Source of the DNA: Charina bottae
Lineage: Eukaryota > Chordata > Lepidosauria > Squamata > Charinaidae
NCBI GenBank assembly: GCA_023362775.1
Contig: JALMGJ010000004.1
Coordinates: forward strand, 81,520,798 to 81,584,797
DNA length: 64,000 nt
Direction: 5' to 3'
A model generated the notes under the pieces. That model was not told the DNA's origin, did no database searches, and was given only the letters and a program-made list of their open reading frames with translations. The position numbers and the translations under genes were made by a program. Of this stretch, positions 1 through 12,179 are shown piece after piece (the stretch's first letter is position 1; each line of letters opens with the position of its first letter).

Positions 1-1688
1 TTACTTTTTTCCTCCTTGGTCCCTTTTGCCCCTCCCCCCATCCCTCACAGAACCCATTTAAGTCCTTAAATTAAAACCCTAGGATTCCATGGAACCCAGT
101 TTAATAATCCCCAATCATGATCATTAAAATTATCCTCTTTCGATTACAAGGGTTATTTTAGATATAAAAACATGAATTGCATATCAAATATTTACTTCAA
201 AAACTACTGGCTTTGACTAATAGGTTAATTACTTGAAAAGCACGGAAATTAGCATTAGCTTTTAGAGAAGCAATTATACAAACTAGGTACAAGTTAATCC
301 AATTTCCCATTAAAGCTAACATCACTATTTATAAAGCTTCTAAATTTTTGCCTTTATTCTGTATTATTTATTTCTAACATTTATTTGGTCTTATGGTTGG
401 ACAAAAAAAAAACCCAACCCAAAACAAAAGCATATAGCAAAATCAAAAAGCATCTGAAAATAAGAGTTGAAAACTAATCTCCTTAAAACATTGGAGTGCA
501 TAAAATTAACTCCTTAAAACATTCTCCAAAGTGCATAAAATTAATAAGATTAGGCAGTGATGTCCACAGCACGAAGTCAAAATAGATAAGATGGTGGACA
601 CAGTGTCTCCACCCACACCCCACCCCTTTTGTGTATCAACATCACAGACATGTGGGGAAAAAATAGAGGTAGTGGTGTTCCTTTGGTAATTAATAATTAA
701 TTGTCATCAAAATATATGACGGGCTTTACAAGTTAGTCCAACTGCTTCAATTTGGCCCATTAATGAACTGGCACCTATAGAAGATTATGCAATATTGCTA
801 CAATGTGGTCATTATGTCCAGTTAGTGTTCTTGCTGCCATACTTTGTATTAACTGAAGTTCCCAGACTACCCCTAATGATAGCCCCATATTGTTTGGTGA
901 CAATATTTATAGGATTTTCATATTTAGATTGGTACCTGCAAATCAAATTGAGAAAAAAAATAATAGTCTTTGCATTTTAAAAATATATGGTATGTCACAA
1001 TATAAAACAGCAGGCCAAAATTACAGTATATACTAGCAGTGCAGAACAAACTTTGCATGATAAAATGTAAAGTGTATTTCAGAGTCTTAACACTAATTGA
1101 ATTGCCATTGATAAAATGTCACTTAAATAGACATTTCCGTGGTGAAACATAGATTTCTGGCAAATGACCTGTCATTACAGCCATGGATAATGTTCATGTC
1201 CAGACTAAAAAACTGTGCCTCCTAGCAATATTCTCAACAGGACTTAAAACTGCAGGAATTGTAAAAAATCAGTGTATACAATCCACTAGAGAATTATGCC
1301 TCAGGTGCAATGTTAATTTACTTGCTTGTATGCATTAATTGAAGCCAATCAATAAAGCCTTTGGTACAGATGGGGAAATGGAGTCAAAGGAATTGTCTGA
1401 CACATTAATTCATATTTCAAGTTTGGAAAAGTGGAAAAATTTAATCAAAGATTTTTCATTTGTATCAATATGTAATTATTTAGATAATATAATGATTTTA
1501 CAATTCCTTTTCTAGTGTAACTGTACAAACTTGTAGCTTTTTTACTATAAGACTTAAATACAATACTACAACTTTAAACAATTCTGTTTTAAACAATTAC
1601 TTGCAATATGCAGTATCCTAATCAGTCTGTAGTCTTTGTCTTTGTGAACAAAAATGCTAAGGAGATGGGATTGCATTACAACAGAACC
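1..1688. other. AT-rich, mostly unique sequence
   Basis: No convincing coding exon, RNA gene or recognisable transposon is visible here. The stretch is AT-rich with short A and T runs. The short open frames have no domain-like content. Confidence 0.5.
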
Positions 1689-2330
1689 ACCTGAAATTAT
1701 TTTTCTCCTCCTTTTTTTGAGTTACATCAGCAACAATTTCATAATTTTCCCCTCCTATTTCTTGGACTATTGAAGGTAGGAGGCTGGAAACAGTCTTTAT
1801 GAAGGAGGACCTTTACTGGACTTTCTACAGGCTTATGGGACTCACTTGACAGCTGATGGTTTTCTGCTATTAGCTCTTGCTTCCATTGCATGGCGTTTTC
1901 ACTTTTTTTTTTTTTTTTTAGCCAGTCAGAGCTAGGAATCTCTTGGAGATTTTCTTTCATTCCTTTGAAACAGACCACTGAGTCATCTTTACCATCTTGA
2001 CATTTATACTCCAAGCCTAGGACATGCTATTTCATTCAATCTTGTTTTTTTTTTTTTTTTGGTCTGGTTACCCCACATGCTTTCAGGGTTGTGTTGGAAT
2101 GGTACTTTGGATGTGCAGAAATCAAGGGCTAGTGAATCAGAGACAATCCATGGTTGAATGGCATGTAACCTTCAGCAAGCATGGCCAGCAAATTACCTTC
2201 TCTAATGATCATGATGGATAATGATCTTAATGAATGGTGTGATGAATACTCAGTCTAATTAAGTACATACAGTCCATCAGAATACCCAGATGCATGGAAC
2301 TGCAACAGTATGCTAAGGGAAGAAAATAAC
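1689..2330 (-). pseudogene. Possible decayed coding-like tract, unrecognised
   Basis: On the minus strand a 91-codon open frame (2014 to 1739) has protein-like, non-repetitive composition, for example WKQELIAENHQLSSESHKPV. A single frame change near 1750 lets the reading continue as GENYEIVADVTQKKEEK down to about 1690, just before CAG|GTGG, which resembles a splice donor. Upstream on the same strand (about 2330 to 2070) another readable stretch has two TAG interruptions. Lysine runs inside it come from A-tracts at 1903-1919 and 2042-2060. I do not recognise the protein. It could be a processed pseudogene, a diverged exon, or chance. I see nothing else of the gene nearby. Confidence 0.22.
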
Positions 2331-2452
2331 GATGTGTTAAAGAGCAGGAGAAGTTCAACATATGGCTGATGGATAAAACTATCAAATGTCAGGACACAAA
2401 GTTCCATGATCAAGAACTGTCCAAGAACATCTGGTCAGCTGGTCAGAGTCCA

Positions 2453-2913
2453 ACACTTTTACATTATAAAATACAGGTAGTCGTTGCTTAATGACAATTT
2501 GTTCTGTGACCGTTTGAAGTTACGACAGTGCTGAACTAATGGTATTTACGACTGGTCCTCAAAGTTATGGCCATTGCAGCACCATCATGGTCAGACGATC
2601 AAAATCTGGACACTTGGCAGTCCACCTGCATTTACGACCACAGCATGCACTTCAACTCCTCCCACCTGCATATCTCCCCCAATCTCTGCCCTTCTGGCCG
2701 CCCTGCCCTCCGCCACCCTGCACTCGTTTGCCCAAGCTGACCTTCACTGTCTTCTTCCTCCTACTGCTGATGAAGCACACCAGGTGTGTCTTGTCAGCAA
2801 TGGAAGAAAACAGAAAAGGTCAGCTGGGGGCTTTGATTCAATACACCTATGCAACTGTTGTAATACTGTATTTGTGCCCACTAGGGACAAAGACACTTTT
2901 ATATTATAAAATA
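2453..2913 (+). mobile_element. Repeat insert flanked by 21-bp direct repeat
   Basis: The insert (2474-2892) begins CAGGTAGTCGTTGCTTAATG. This is the same terminal sequence as the element at 39.6-40.5 kb, whose right end reads GGACTACCTG on the plus strand. Its first 170 bp match a common reptilian repeat with serial 'ttacgacc' motifs. The flanks 2453-2473 and 2893-2913 are 21-bp direct repeats with one mismatch. No inverted terminus is visible on the right, so the 3' part may be another sequence or a truncated copy. Open frames across it are not coding. Confidence 0.5.
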
Positions 2914-2916
2914 TGA

Positions 2917-3006
2917 TTAATGTAATGTAATGTAATGTAATGTAATGTAATGTAATAAATATAATATATATATATCCACCCACCCATCCACCTATCCACC
3001 CATCCA
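2917..3006. repeat. (AATGT)n, (TA)n and CCACCCATCC-type simple repeats
   Basis: About eight AATGT units (2917-2957) are followed by a TA run and CCACCCATCC-like units, directly abutting the Bov-B fragment. Confidence 0.9.
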
Positions 3007-3298
3007 GAGGTTAGCCAGAAGAGATAAGGAATTTTTTTAAAACAAGCAATGCGCGGAAGTGGAAGAAGACAATTGAATAGGAAGGACAAGAGACCTCTTC
3101 CAGAAAATTAGAAACATCAGAGGTAAATTCCAGGCAAAAATGGGTATGATCAAAAACAAAGATGGCAAGGACCTAACAGAAGCAGAAGAGATCAAGAAAA
3201 GGTGGCAAGAATATATGGAATACCTGCATAGGAAGGATAACAATATCGGGGAAAGCTTTGACGGTGTGGTCAGTGAGTTAGAGCCAGACATCCTGAAT
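3007..3298 (+). mobile_element. Bov-B (RTE) LINE, left piece
   Basis: Translated, this reads as the linker between endonuclease and reverse transcriptase of Bov-B (motifs GKFQAKMGMIKNKDGKDL and RWQEYMEYL). It stops at the codons for LEPDIL. The same reading resumes at 6971 with SEVEWALRSI, so 3007-3298 and 6971-8470 were one element before an L2 landed in it. The 5' end, including the endonuclease, is missing. Confidence 0.88.
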
Positions 3299-6200
3299 CC
3301 GGCGGCCTGAGAGACACGGATGGGATGGAGTCCGGAATAAGATCAATCACGCAGACTAACCCAGGATTATTCTGGAGGCGGCTTGGGGCCTTACGATCTG
3401 ATAGCCCCGAATTTAGAACGAAGTAAGACTACAAGAATTGGATGTTGTCCCATTATTCTAAGGTGGCAGAGAGCTCACGGGGGTCCCTTAGTAAGAATGT
3501 GGACTCCCCCCCCCGAGTGAGAGACAAGGAGGGGGGAGTTTAGATTGTATGAGGGTGGAAGAGTACCCCCTAGGTGAGATCCTGGTGGGGTAGGAGTGAC
3601 TGGGGTATGAATGGGGTGGTGCTGGACCCTACCAGTGCCGAGAGCGAGAGCTGGTGCACTAGGGGGTCCTACCACCACCCAAGAGTGTGTGGGATTGCAT
3701 GATGGATGGTTGGGAGAAGGGACCCTTAATTAATCCCAAGAATCCCGGAGGCCTGGGAGTGGAGGCTACTGGGTCAGAACCGGGAATCTCTGGGGGCTAT
3801 ATGGCGGGCCAGTTGATCCAGGTGGTGACGGGCAGGGGATGGTATGACGGGAACCGGAGGGCAAGCCATCATCGGGGAAGGCGCCTCCGGTGTTTGTTAC
3901 CAGTGGTGCGTTCCAGCCCCCCGTGTTCACACCCAGGCCCTGGTAAGCAGATCCTCGTGGGCTCCAGTCTCCGACTGCTGCTGCTGAACGCCAGGTCGGT
4001 GAACAACAAATCCCCCCTTATAAGTGACTTGATCACGGATGAGGGGGCCGACCTGGTGTGCATTACCGAGACCTGGCTGGGTCCAGAGGAGGGAGTGGCC
4101 CTCTCAGAAATGTGCCCAGACGGGTTTCAGGTTTGGCATCAGCCGAGACACCGGGGCAGGGGAGGAGGGGTGGCAGTGGTCATCCGAGAGTCTCTTGTGG
4201 CCTTCAGGGGCGCTGCTCCACAAGTGGCCGGGTGTGAGACCATTTTTCAGGTTGGGTTCACGAGAACAGTTGGGAGTGTTGCTGCTGTACCAGCCTCCCT
4301 GCTGCGTAGCAACCTCCCTGTCTGAGCTGCTTGAGGCTGTCTCGGGGTTGGCAGTGGAGTTCCCCAGACTTATGGTCTTGGGGGACTTTAATCTGGTGTC
4401 TCTGGGGCGGTCCTCGGAGGCGGCTCGGGAGTTCATGGCTACCATGGCAGCTATGGGCCTGTCTCAGATTATTCGTGACCCGACTCGGGACAGTGGTCTC
4501 ACCCCGGACTTAGTTTTCTTGTCTGAGCAGTGGCAATGTGATCTGAGGGGAGAGTTACATCTTTCCCCATTGTCATGGTCAGACCATGCCCCGGTGACCC
4601 TAAGACTCTCTTGTGCTGCCCCACTCCGCAGGGAGGCAGGACCTATTCGATTGGTCCGCCCCCGGTGACTGATGGACCCAGTTAGGTTTCAGAAGGAGCT
4701 GGGGGTTATTCCCGAGGACTTGCTTCACGGTCCAGTGGAGGTCCTGGCCGCGGTCTGGAATAAAGCTGCGGCCAGAGCCCTGGACAAGATCACGCCTATG
4801 CGACCTCTCCGGCCCTGCTCGGCCCGCCGCTCTCCATGGTTTATGGAAGAGTTAAGGGCTTTGAAAAGGGTTAAGAGACGTCTAGAGCGTCGCTGGAGAA
4901 AGACAAAGAACGAATCTGACCGAACACAATCTAGAGCCGCAGTTAAGGCCTACCTTGTGGCGGTAAGAGCAGCGAAACGTGACTATTTCTCCACTCTTAT
5001 TGCATCCGCAGAATGCCGCCCGACGGCCCTTTTTAAAATCACAAGATCTCTTTTGGGTCGGGAGCAAGGGGAGACCCATTTACAGGGCCAATCGGAAGTT
5101 TTCTGAGCATCTGCAGGACAAAATCGCTCAGATTCATTCTAAGTTGGACTCCAAGCGTGAGACAGGGGCTCGTACTTGCCATGTTATCTGGGAACAGTTT
5201 GATCCTGTTGCGCCTGATGAAGTAGACAGGATCCTCCGGACTGTGAACGCCACCACATGCCAGCTTGACCCATGTCCCTCCTGGCTTGTGAAATCAGCCA
5301 GTGAGGTGACATGTGGTTGGGTCCAGGCGATGATTAATTTGTCATTGAGTGAGGGAGTGTTCCCAACGGCCTTCAAGGAGGCGCTGGTGCATCCCCTCCT
5401 CAAGAAGCCGTCCCTGAACCCTACTATCCTGGGCAATTTTCGCCCAGTCTCCCACCTTCCCTTTTTGGGAAAGGTGGTTGAGGAGGTGGTGGTGTGGCAA
5501 CTCCAGAGGATTCTGGATGAAACGGATTATCTAGACCCCTTCCAGTCAGGTTTCAGGCCGGGATATGGGACAGAGACCGCAACGGTCGCGCTTATGGATG
5601 ATCTCTGGTGAGAACGGGATGGAGGGAGTGCGTCCATCCTGGCTCTCTTAGATCTCTCAGTGGCTTTTGATACCGTCGACCACGGTATACTTTTGGGACG
5701 GCTCAGGGAGTTGGGGGTGGGCGGCATAGTTCTGCGCTGGTTCGCCTCCTTCCTCCAGGGCCGTTCCCAGTTGGTGTTGATAGGGGAGGAGAGAGCTGAC
5801 CCACGGCCCCTGATTTGTGGGGTGCCGCAGGGGTCGGTTCTCTCTCCTCTCCTATTCAACATCTACATGAAGCCGCTGGGTGAGATCATCTGTCACCACA
5901 GGATGAGGTATCACCAATATGCTGATGATACCCAGTTATACATCTCCATCCCGGGTGAAGTAGGTGATGCGGTCGATGCCTTATCTCAGTGTCTGAAGGC
6001 TGTGGGGGTCTGGATGGGGAACAACAGGCTTCAACTAAACCCTGGTAAGACGGAGTGGCTGTGGATTGATGGCCCCCCTAAATCCGGGAAGTTGTCATCT
6101 TTGGTTCTGGGTGGGGTTGCACTAACTCACTCGGATCCAGTGCGGAACCTGGGGGTCCTCCTGGACTCGTGACTCCTGCTCGAAGAGCAGGTGGCAGTCA

Positions 6201-6970
6201 TGGCCAGGAGGGCCTTTGCACAACTGCGAGTTGTGCGCCAGTTACGCCCTTTCCTGGATCGGGAGGCCCTCCGAACAGTCACTCACGCCCTTGTCATCTC
6301 CCGTATAGACTACTGTAATGCGCTCTACATGGGGCTACCCTTGAAGAATATCCAGAAGCTTCAGCTGGTTCAGAATGCAGTGGCGCAAGCAGTTATGGGG
6401 GCCAGGAGATCGGCTCATGTAACACCTCTGCTTCACGAGCTTCATTGTTTACCAGTTTGCTTCCGGGTCCAATTCAAGGTGTTGGTGATTACCTTTAAAG
6501 CCCTAAATGGCATAGGGCCAGGATACCTGAGGAACCGTCTTGTCCCGATAACGCCGGCCCGCCCCACCCGTGCATGCAGGGAGGGCATGCTCCGGACCCC
6601 CTCAAAAGAGAATTCCATCTAACGGGGTCCAGGAGGCGTGCCTTCTCTGTGATAGCGCCCGCCTTATGGAACATCTTGCCCCCGGAGGTGAGACTGGCCC
6701 CTTCACTCCTGGCCTTTCGGAAGGCCCTTAAGACCTGGCTCTGCCACCAGGCTTGGGACAACAGAAGCGGTAGTGCCTCCTGGGGTTGGCTAGCCCCGTA
6801 GCAATATGATCTACGCTACGATTCCCTACCCATCTTGGTTTTTATCTATATATATTGTATTTTTTAGAGATTTTAATTGTATAGTTTTTTAAATTTTAAT
6901 TGTTGTAACCCGCCCAGAGTCCCTTGCATGGGAGATGGGCGAGGAATAAATTGAAACAATAAATAAATAA
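3299..6970 (+). mobile_element. L2 LINE, nearly full length, inserted in Bov-B
   Basis: This 3.7-kb plus-strand L2 interrupts the Bov-B element. It has a GC-rich 5' leader, an apurinic-type endonuclease region (LLLNARSVNNK, CITETWL, GDFNLVSLGR), a reverse transcriptase (PLLFNIYMKPLG, HQYADDTQLYIS) and the C-terminal tail (WNILPPEV). A short 3' UTR ends in CCCAGAGTCCC...AATAAATAAATAA, the AAT-rich 3' terminus usual for reptilian L2 and unlike the octamer end of CR1. It overlies GC-rich DNA in contrast to its surroundings. Several frame breaks make it inactive. Confidence 0.88.
3687..6801 (+). pseudogene. L2 ORF2-like endonuclease/reverse transcriptase, frame-broken
   Basis: The reading opens at about 3687. 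The endonuclease block runs to about 4670, changing frame near 4250. A linker rich in K and R (RRLERRWRKTKNESDRTQSR) spans 4672-5106. RT motifs follow at 5100-6170: the fingers region FRPVSHLPFLGKVVEEVV, then DPFQSGFRPGYG, PQGSVLSPLLFN and the catalytic YADDTQ at about 5920. Stops occur at about 5608 (TGG to TGA) and 6170. The C-terminal domain runs 6191-6801 with frame slips. The family normally encodes one long ORF2 that nicks target DNA and reverse-transcribes its own RNA. At least five lesions show this copy cannot. Confidence 0.85.
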
Positions 6971-8470
6971 GAGTGAGGTTGAATGGGCCTTAAGAAGCAT
7001 TACTAATAACAAGGCAGCAGGAGATGACGGTATCCCAGCTGAACTGTTTAAAATCTTGCATGATGCTGCTGTCATGGTGATGCATGCCATATGCCAGCAA
7101 ATTTGGAAAACACAAGAATGGCCATCAGATTGGAAAAAATCAACTTATATCCCCATACCAAAAACGGGAAACACTAAAGAATGTTCAAACTATCGAACAA
7201 AGACACTTATTTCACATGCCAGTAAGGTAATGCTCAAGTTTTTGCAAGTTAGACTCCAGCAATTCATGGAGCGAGAATTGCCAGATGTACAAGCTGGGTT
7301 TAGAAAAGGCAGAGGAACTAGAGACCAAATTGCCAATATCTGCTGGATAATGGAGAAAGCCAGGGAGTTTCAGAAAAACATCGATTTCTGTTTTATTGAC
7401 TATTCTAAAGCCTTTGACTATGTGGATCATAACAAATTGTGGCAAGTTCTTGGTGGTATGGGGATACCAAGTCATCTTGTCTGCCTCCTGAGGAATCTGT
7501 ATAACGACCAAGTAGCAACGGTAAGAACAGACCGCGGAACGGACTGGTTTAAGATTGGGAAAGGAGTACGGCAGGGTTGTATACTCTCACCCTACCTATT
7601 CAACCTGTACGCAGAACACATCATGCGACGTGCTGGGCTTTAGGAATCCAAGACTGGAGTTAAAATCGCTGGAAGAAACATTAACAATCTCAGGTATGCA
7701 GATGATACCACTTTGATAGCTGAAAGCGAGGAGGAGCTGAGAAGCCTTATGACGAAGGTGAAAGAAGGAAGTGCAAAAGCTGGGTTGCAGTTAAACCTCA
7801 AAAAAACCAAGATTATGGCAACCAGCTTGATTGATCACTGGCAAATAGAGGGAGAAAAAATGGAGGCAGTGACAGACTTTATATTTCTAGGCGCAAAGAT
7901 TACTGCAGACGCTGACTGCAGCCAGGAAATCAGAAGACGTCTACTACTTGGGAGGAGAGCAATGGCAAATCTTGATATAATAGTTAAGAGCAGAGACATC
8001 ACACTAACAAAGGTCTGCATAGTTAAAGCAATGGTATTCCCTGTAGTAACCTATGGCTGCGAGAGCTGGACCATAAGGACGGCTGAGTGAAGGAAGATAG
8101 ATGCTTTTGAGCTGTGGTGTTGGAGGAAAATTCTGAGAGTGCCTTGGACTGCAAGAAGATCAAACCAGTCCATACTCCAGGAAATAAAGCCAGACTGCTC
8201 ACTTGAGGGAATGATATTAAAGGCAAAACTGAAGTACTTTGGCCACATAATGAGAAGACAGGATACCCTGGAGAAGAAGCTGATGCTAGGGAAAGTGGAA
8301 GGCAAAAGGAAGAGGGGCCGACCAAGGGCAAGATGGATGAATGATATTCTGGAGGTGACGGACTCAACCGTGGGGGAGCTGGGGATGGTGATGGCCGACA
8401 GGAAGCTCTGGCATGGGCTGGTCCATGAAGTCACGAAGAGTCGGAAGCGACTGAACGAATAAACAACAAA
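6971..8470 (+). mobile_element. Bov-B (RTE) LINE, right piece to 3' end
   Basis: This continues the element begun at 3007. It carries the RT domain, thumb region, C-terminal domain and a 3' end reading AAGCGACTGAACGAATAAAC, the canonical reptilian Bov-B terminus. The matching 3' terminus recurs at 53.7 kb and, reversed, at 62.5 kb. Downstream sequence (from about 8471) is unrelated. Confidence 0.9.
7056..8462 (+). pseudogene. Bov-B reverse transcriptase and C-terminal domain, broken
   Basis: Frames at 7056-7643, 7713-8090 and 8139-8462 together give the Bov-B RT. Motifs in order: KKSTYIPIPKTGN, QAGFRKGRGTRDQI, FIDYSKAFDYVDH, GVRQGCILSPYLFNLYAEH, RYADDTTLIAESEEEL at about 7692-7740 (YADD catalytic motif), then LGRRAMANLD and the C-terminal GKVEGKRKRGRPRARWM. 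Inactivating changes include a TAG at 7640 in the RT, a TGA near 8087 and missing codons after TLT. The related copy at 52.5 kb has fewer lesions, so this one is probably the older copy or the more damaged. Confidence 0.87.
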
Positions 8471-8999
8471 ACAAAAGGGACAAAGATCCTGAGAGGAGAA
8501 GAAAAAAAAATCTCTATTTTTCTCCCTCAGAAGAGGCTGTGCAAATGCTTCAAAAGAGATGCTTCACAATATGGAGCAGTATAGACAAAGCACCTTGCTT
8601 TGAACCATTAAAGCAGCTGTGTCTTTTTATTCTTTCCAATCCAATAGAATGTTGGAAAACAAATTGTGTACAGATCTTGGGGCGTTGTCAGTGTATCAAG
8701 CAGGATGCTCTCCAGAATGAACAGACTTGGTCCAGATTTGGTGTGGGGGAGAAATTGGCCAAGGAAAGATCCATTTTGAAATTTCCTTGGTCAGGCTAGG
8801 AAAATTTTCCTTCCTATGGAGAAAAAAATTCCATTGCATTCCTATGTATAGCAAAAGGTCAGAGAGTTAGAATGTTGCCAACTGCTTAATTCTAAGCCCC
8901 TCTATCCTCCACCCTGGTTATCCAAAGTGGACTGTATGTAGTTTAGCCTATGTTTTCTACTATACGCATATAGACAAAGCAGCAGATACAACATTGCAA

Positions 9000-9340
9000 G
9001 ATTGCAAGATGAAGTGGCTATGGGTTCTGAGATGTCCCACGTCTGGAGATTTTCCATATTTATCTCTGAATGGGGTAGGGCTCCTCCAAAGTCTGTGTGA
9101 AATTTGGAGTCCTCTTGCCTTAGTTACCTCCCAGTTGGACTATTGCAATGTGTTCTACATAGAGCTGCATAGAGCAATTGAAGAATATTCTGAAGCTGCA
9201 ACTGATTCAGAATGCAGTGACATAGGTGGTTTTTGGTGCTCCATGGCATGACTTTGTAGCACTTTGCAAGCTGCATTGGCTCTCAGTGGTATTCCAGATT
9301 CAGGATACTGGTTCTCATCTATAAAGCCCTACATGGCATA
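9000..9340 (+). mobile_element. Old L2 LINE fragment, left piece
   Basis: This is a diverged L2 C-terminal region. Sequence corresponding to TEWLW, SQLDYCNV and the 'aaagccctacatggcatag' stretch aligns by eye with 6050-6520 of the L2 at 3.3-7.0 kb. It is split by a SINE and resumes at 9671. Confidence 0.75.
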
Positions 9341-9670
9341 GGTAAAGGTAAAGGTCCCCCCGCACATTTGTGCAGTCGTGTCCGACTCTAGGGACCGGTG
9401 CTCATCTCCGTTTGTTAGTCGAAGAGCCAGCATTGTCCAAAGACGCTTCCACGGTCATGTGGCCGGCGTGACACACGTGGAACGCTGTTACCTAACCACC
9501 GAAGTGGTACCTATTAATCTACTTGCATTTGCATGCTTTCGAATTGCTAGGTTGGCAAGAGCTGGAGCTAGTGCAGGAGCTCACTCCGCACGCAGGGCTA
9601 GGGATTTGAACCTCCAAACTTGCGATCTTCCGATCGACAAGCCTGGCGTCTTACCCGCTGAGCCACCACG
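9341..9670 (-). mobile_element. Sauria-type SINE (tRNA head, Bov-B-like tail)
   Basis: On the minus strand the element runs from a tRNA-like head (B box GGTTCAAATCC, complement of 9602-9612) through the conserved body (CAAGTAGATTAATAGGTACC) to a tail with AGAGTCGGACACGACTG and ACCTTTACC. AGTCGGA..CGACTG is shared with the 3' end of the Bov-B LINEs in this window. That fits mobilisation of the SINE by Bov-B machinery. It lies inside an L2 fragment. Confidence 0.85.
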
Positions 9671-10128
9671 CTCCATAGGGATAGGTTATTTGCTGAATTG
9701 CTTGTCCCTGATAATTTCTGCTTGTTCCACTGATAATTTCTGCTTGTTCCACCAGAACTGACAGGTGGGCATGCTCTAGATCCCTTCTAGAAGCAGTGCC
9801 ATTTAATGGGACCCAGGAGATGTGCCTTCTCTATTGCAGTGTCTGCCCTCATTCCCCAAGAGATTCAGATGGCCCCAACCCTTTGGCATTTTGAAAAATC
9901 TTTAAAAACATGTATATTCTATTAAGCATTGGGCTGGGACATTATGTAACCCTCACTGTATGGCTGCAAGATGAAAGTCTTTTTGAGGACCTCAACTGCA
10001 TTGTACTAATGTCATCATGGGGTCTATTCTTCTAAATTTGTGGATTTAATTTCTATGATTTTAATTTGTTAGCCACCCATAGAAGTGAGATGGGCAGATA
10101 TAAATGCTTTAAATAAAATAAAATTAAT
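9671..10128 (+). mobile_element. Old L2 LINE fragment, right piece and 3' end
   Basis: This continues the L2 from 9000-9340: gggacccaggagatgtgcct, then a degenerate WNILPPE region, then AGCCACCCATAGAAGTGAGATG and a terminal AAATAAAATAAAA. It is much more diverged than the L2 at 3.3 kb. Confidence 0.75.
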
Positions 10129-12179
10129 TTGTCCCAGAAAGAGTGAAGAACACTTGAACAGTCTGTTTTGTGATTAATGATGATAAAGAGTCTGAAGCTT
10201 GATCAAAGAAGATTCACCTTCAATCAATATTTTTTTCCATGAGTGTATTTGGTAATTGCATAAAAAATACAGAAAAAAACCATACTTACATTAATTTTTT
10301 AAATGATTTTATCAGTCTAGTTTATAGGTAAGTATGGTTGACAATTATCTCTACATCTCTGCTTTTATCAGAAATATGATGCACACACATTTAGTGCTGA
10401 ATCTCTGTTCTGAAGAACTTCACTTGTTATCTGGTCAGCTGACCACCATGTATTTACTAGCTATTTTCCATGTTCAGACTGACGCCACAATTCTCCACAA
10501 TAAAAAGCCAGCTGATCTGACTTGTCAGTCCCTGATCACAGCAGTACTTGTTATAAGGTGTTTTTTAAAAAAAATCAATACTACACTGGCTGCCAGTAAA
10601 TCTCCCTGAACTCACTATATTTTACTTTTCAGTAAATGCATATTGCAGTTATAAACGATTATCACTAATAATGTAAGTAGTAACTTTTCTATTAATACCA
10701 TTTATAAGTATGTGTGACTTTTGCAAGAAAGGACAACAAAAACAAGAAAATATATTTTAATATCAAATCATCATTCCAGTCAAGCCCTAACAAACCAGTT
10801 ACACCAGATTGGGAAAGTTATTGTGGACAAAATATTACATTCAAAATACAAACTAGAAAAGAAGATTTAATGTGCTATGCAAACCACACAGGGTGGTCTC
10901 ACATAGAGCACCAAACTACAGATAAACCGATCACACAATAGTTCAAAAAGACCAAACCAACTAAAAAGCACATTGCACCACTTTAAGATAGCCTTACTCT
11001 TCTTCACAAACTCATCAGTGGCCAGATGCTGTTTTGCCTAAATATGCAATTCTACCTTTTAAAAGTAAATCAAGCTAGACAATGAGAATCACAGTATTTG
11101 CTGTGCAATGTTGCTTTCCATACAGTATTTTTGTGAAATGCAGCATCAGACTACATGCAAAACCTGCAAGAAGAGTATCCCATATTTAAATAACAATACT
11201 GAGAAAGGGATGGCACACTGTTTTCCCACACATTTTAAAGCTATACTTTATTTCCAAATTAAGATGTGCAGAGCTGCGGAAAAGCATACACGTATACACC
11301 CCAAAATCACACTTTGACCTCTAGTTCTCTCCCTTCAAAGCTCTCGATGTATAAGGTAGCTGTGGTCAGTTGAAACTCTATTATTCAGAAGAAAATGCTG
11401 GCACTGAAAAGACTGCTGTACATGAAAACATGCCAGTAGTAACTTACACATAGATTGCCATGAGAAAATGGCTTGGAGCATTCCTAGAATTAGGTGAGAA
11501 CTCATAAAAGGCACTAATGCAGTTGTGTGTGTGTGTGTGTGTGGGGGTTAATATCAGGAATGTGTTGAAGAGTGTGTCAGATTTTCTGCCTCATTTGGGT
11601 ACTTTGCCCCAGTTGAGAATAATGCACCTTGCCTTGCATTGTTGATGGGTTATTGTTCTGCCTCAGACAGCATGTTGCTATGCATGTATACGTACATGAT
11701 GTTCACATGCAGGGGAGCCAAGCATAGTTTTCCAGAGACAAAGCAGGGTGGACGGTGTCCTTCTTTGAAGCAATGGTTCATGGTAAGAAACAAGGATATT
11801 GTGGATATATGTCCTCTTTGTTCATCAACATCTCACATATCACACAACAGACTTTGAAGGATTGATTTCTGGCTATTAACAGTTGTCAGTGGAAAAGGCA
11901 ACATTTAGGGACCTTGGCTGATCTGATGAAGGCTCAGCTGGCTGGGACTTGGATAGGTGACCACCAAGTAATCCCAAAGCTGCAAACCAAACAGGGAAGA
12001 AACAATCCGGGAAGAAGGCAAGAGCACACAACTTTTGCACTGTTGTCAAGAAAACAACATTGTAATGTCCATGCAGTTAGCATGTGGTCGACTTGGGGTA
12101 CGTTACATTAACTTGTGGCATCTCCTTTTAAAGAGACACTTCTCCAATCTGCAAGAGGCTCTACGTACGGTTAATATTC
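10129..12179. other. AT-rich unique sequence; one (GT)n
   Basis: No recognisable gene or transposon. A short (GT)n lies at 11524-11543. Open frames (for example 10334-10609) have no domain-like content. Confidence 0.45.

Noticed and set aside
2539..2916. 125- and 111-codon overlapping frames
   Set aside because: They lie inside a repeat element and overlap each other in different frames with proline/serine-rich composition from CCTCC tracts.
3299..6970. CR1 assignment for this LINE
   Set aside because: The 3' end is AATAAATAAATAA without the CR1 octamer, and the RT reads HQYADDTQLYIS rather than the FADDTKL form usual for reptilian CR1.
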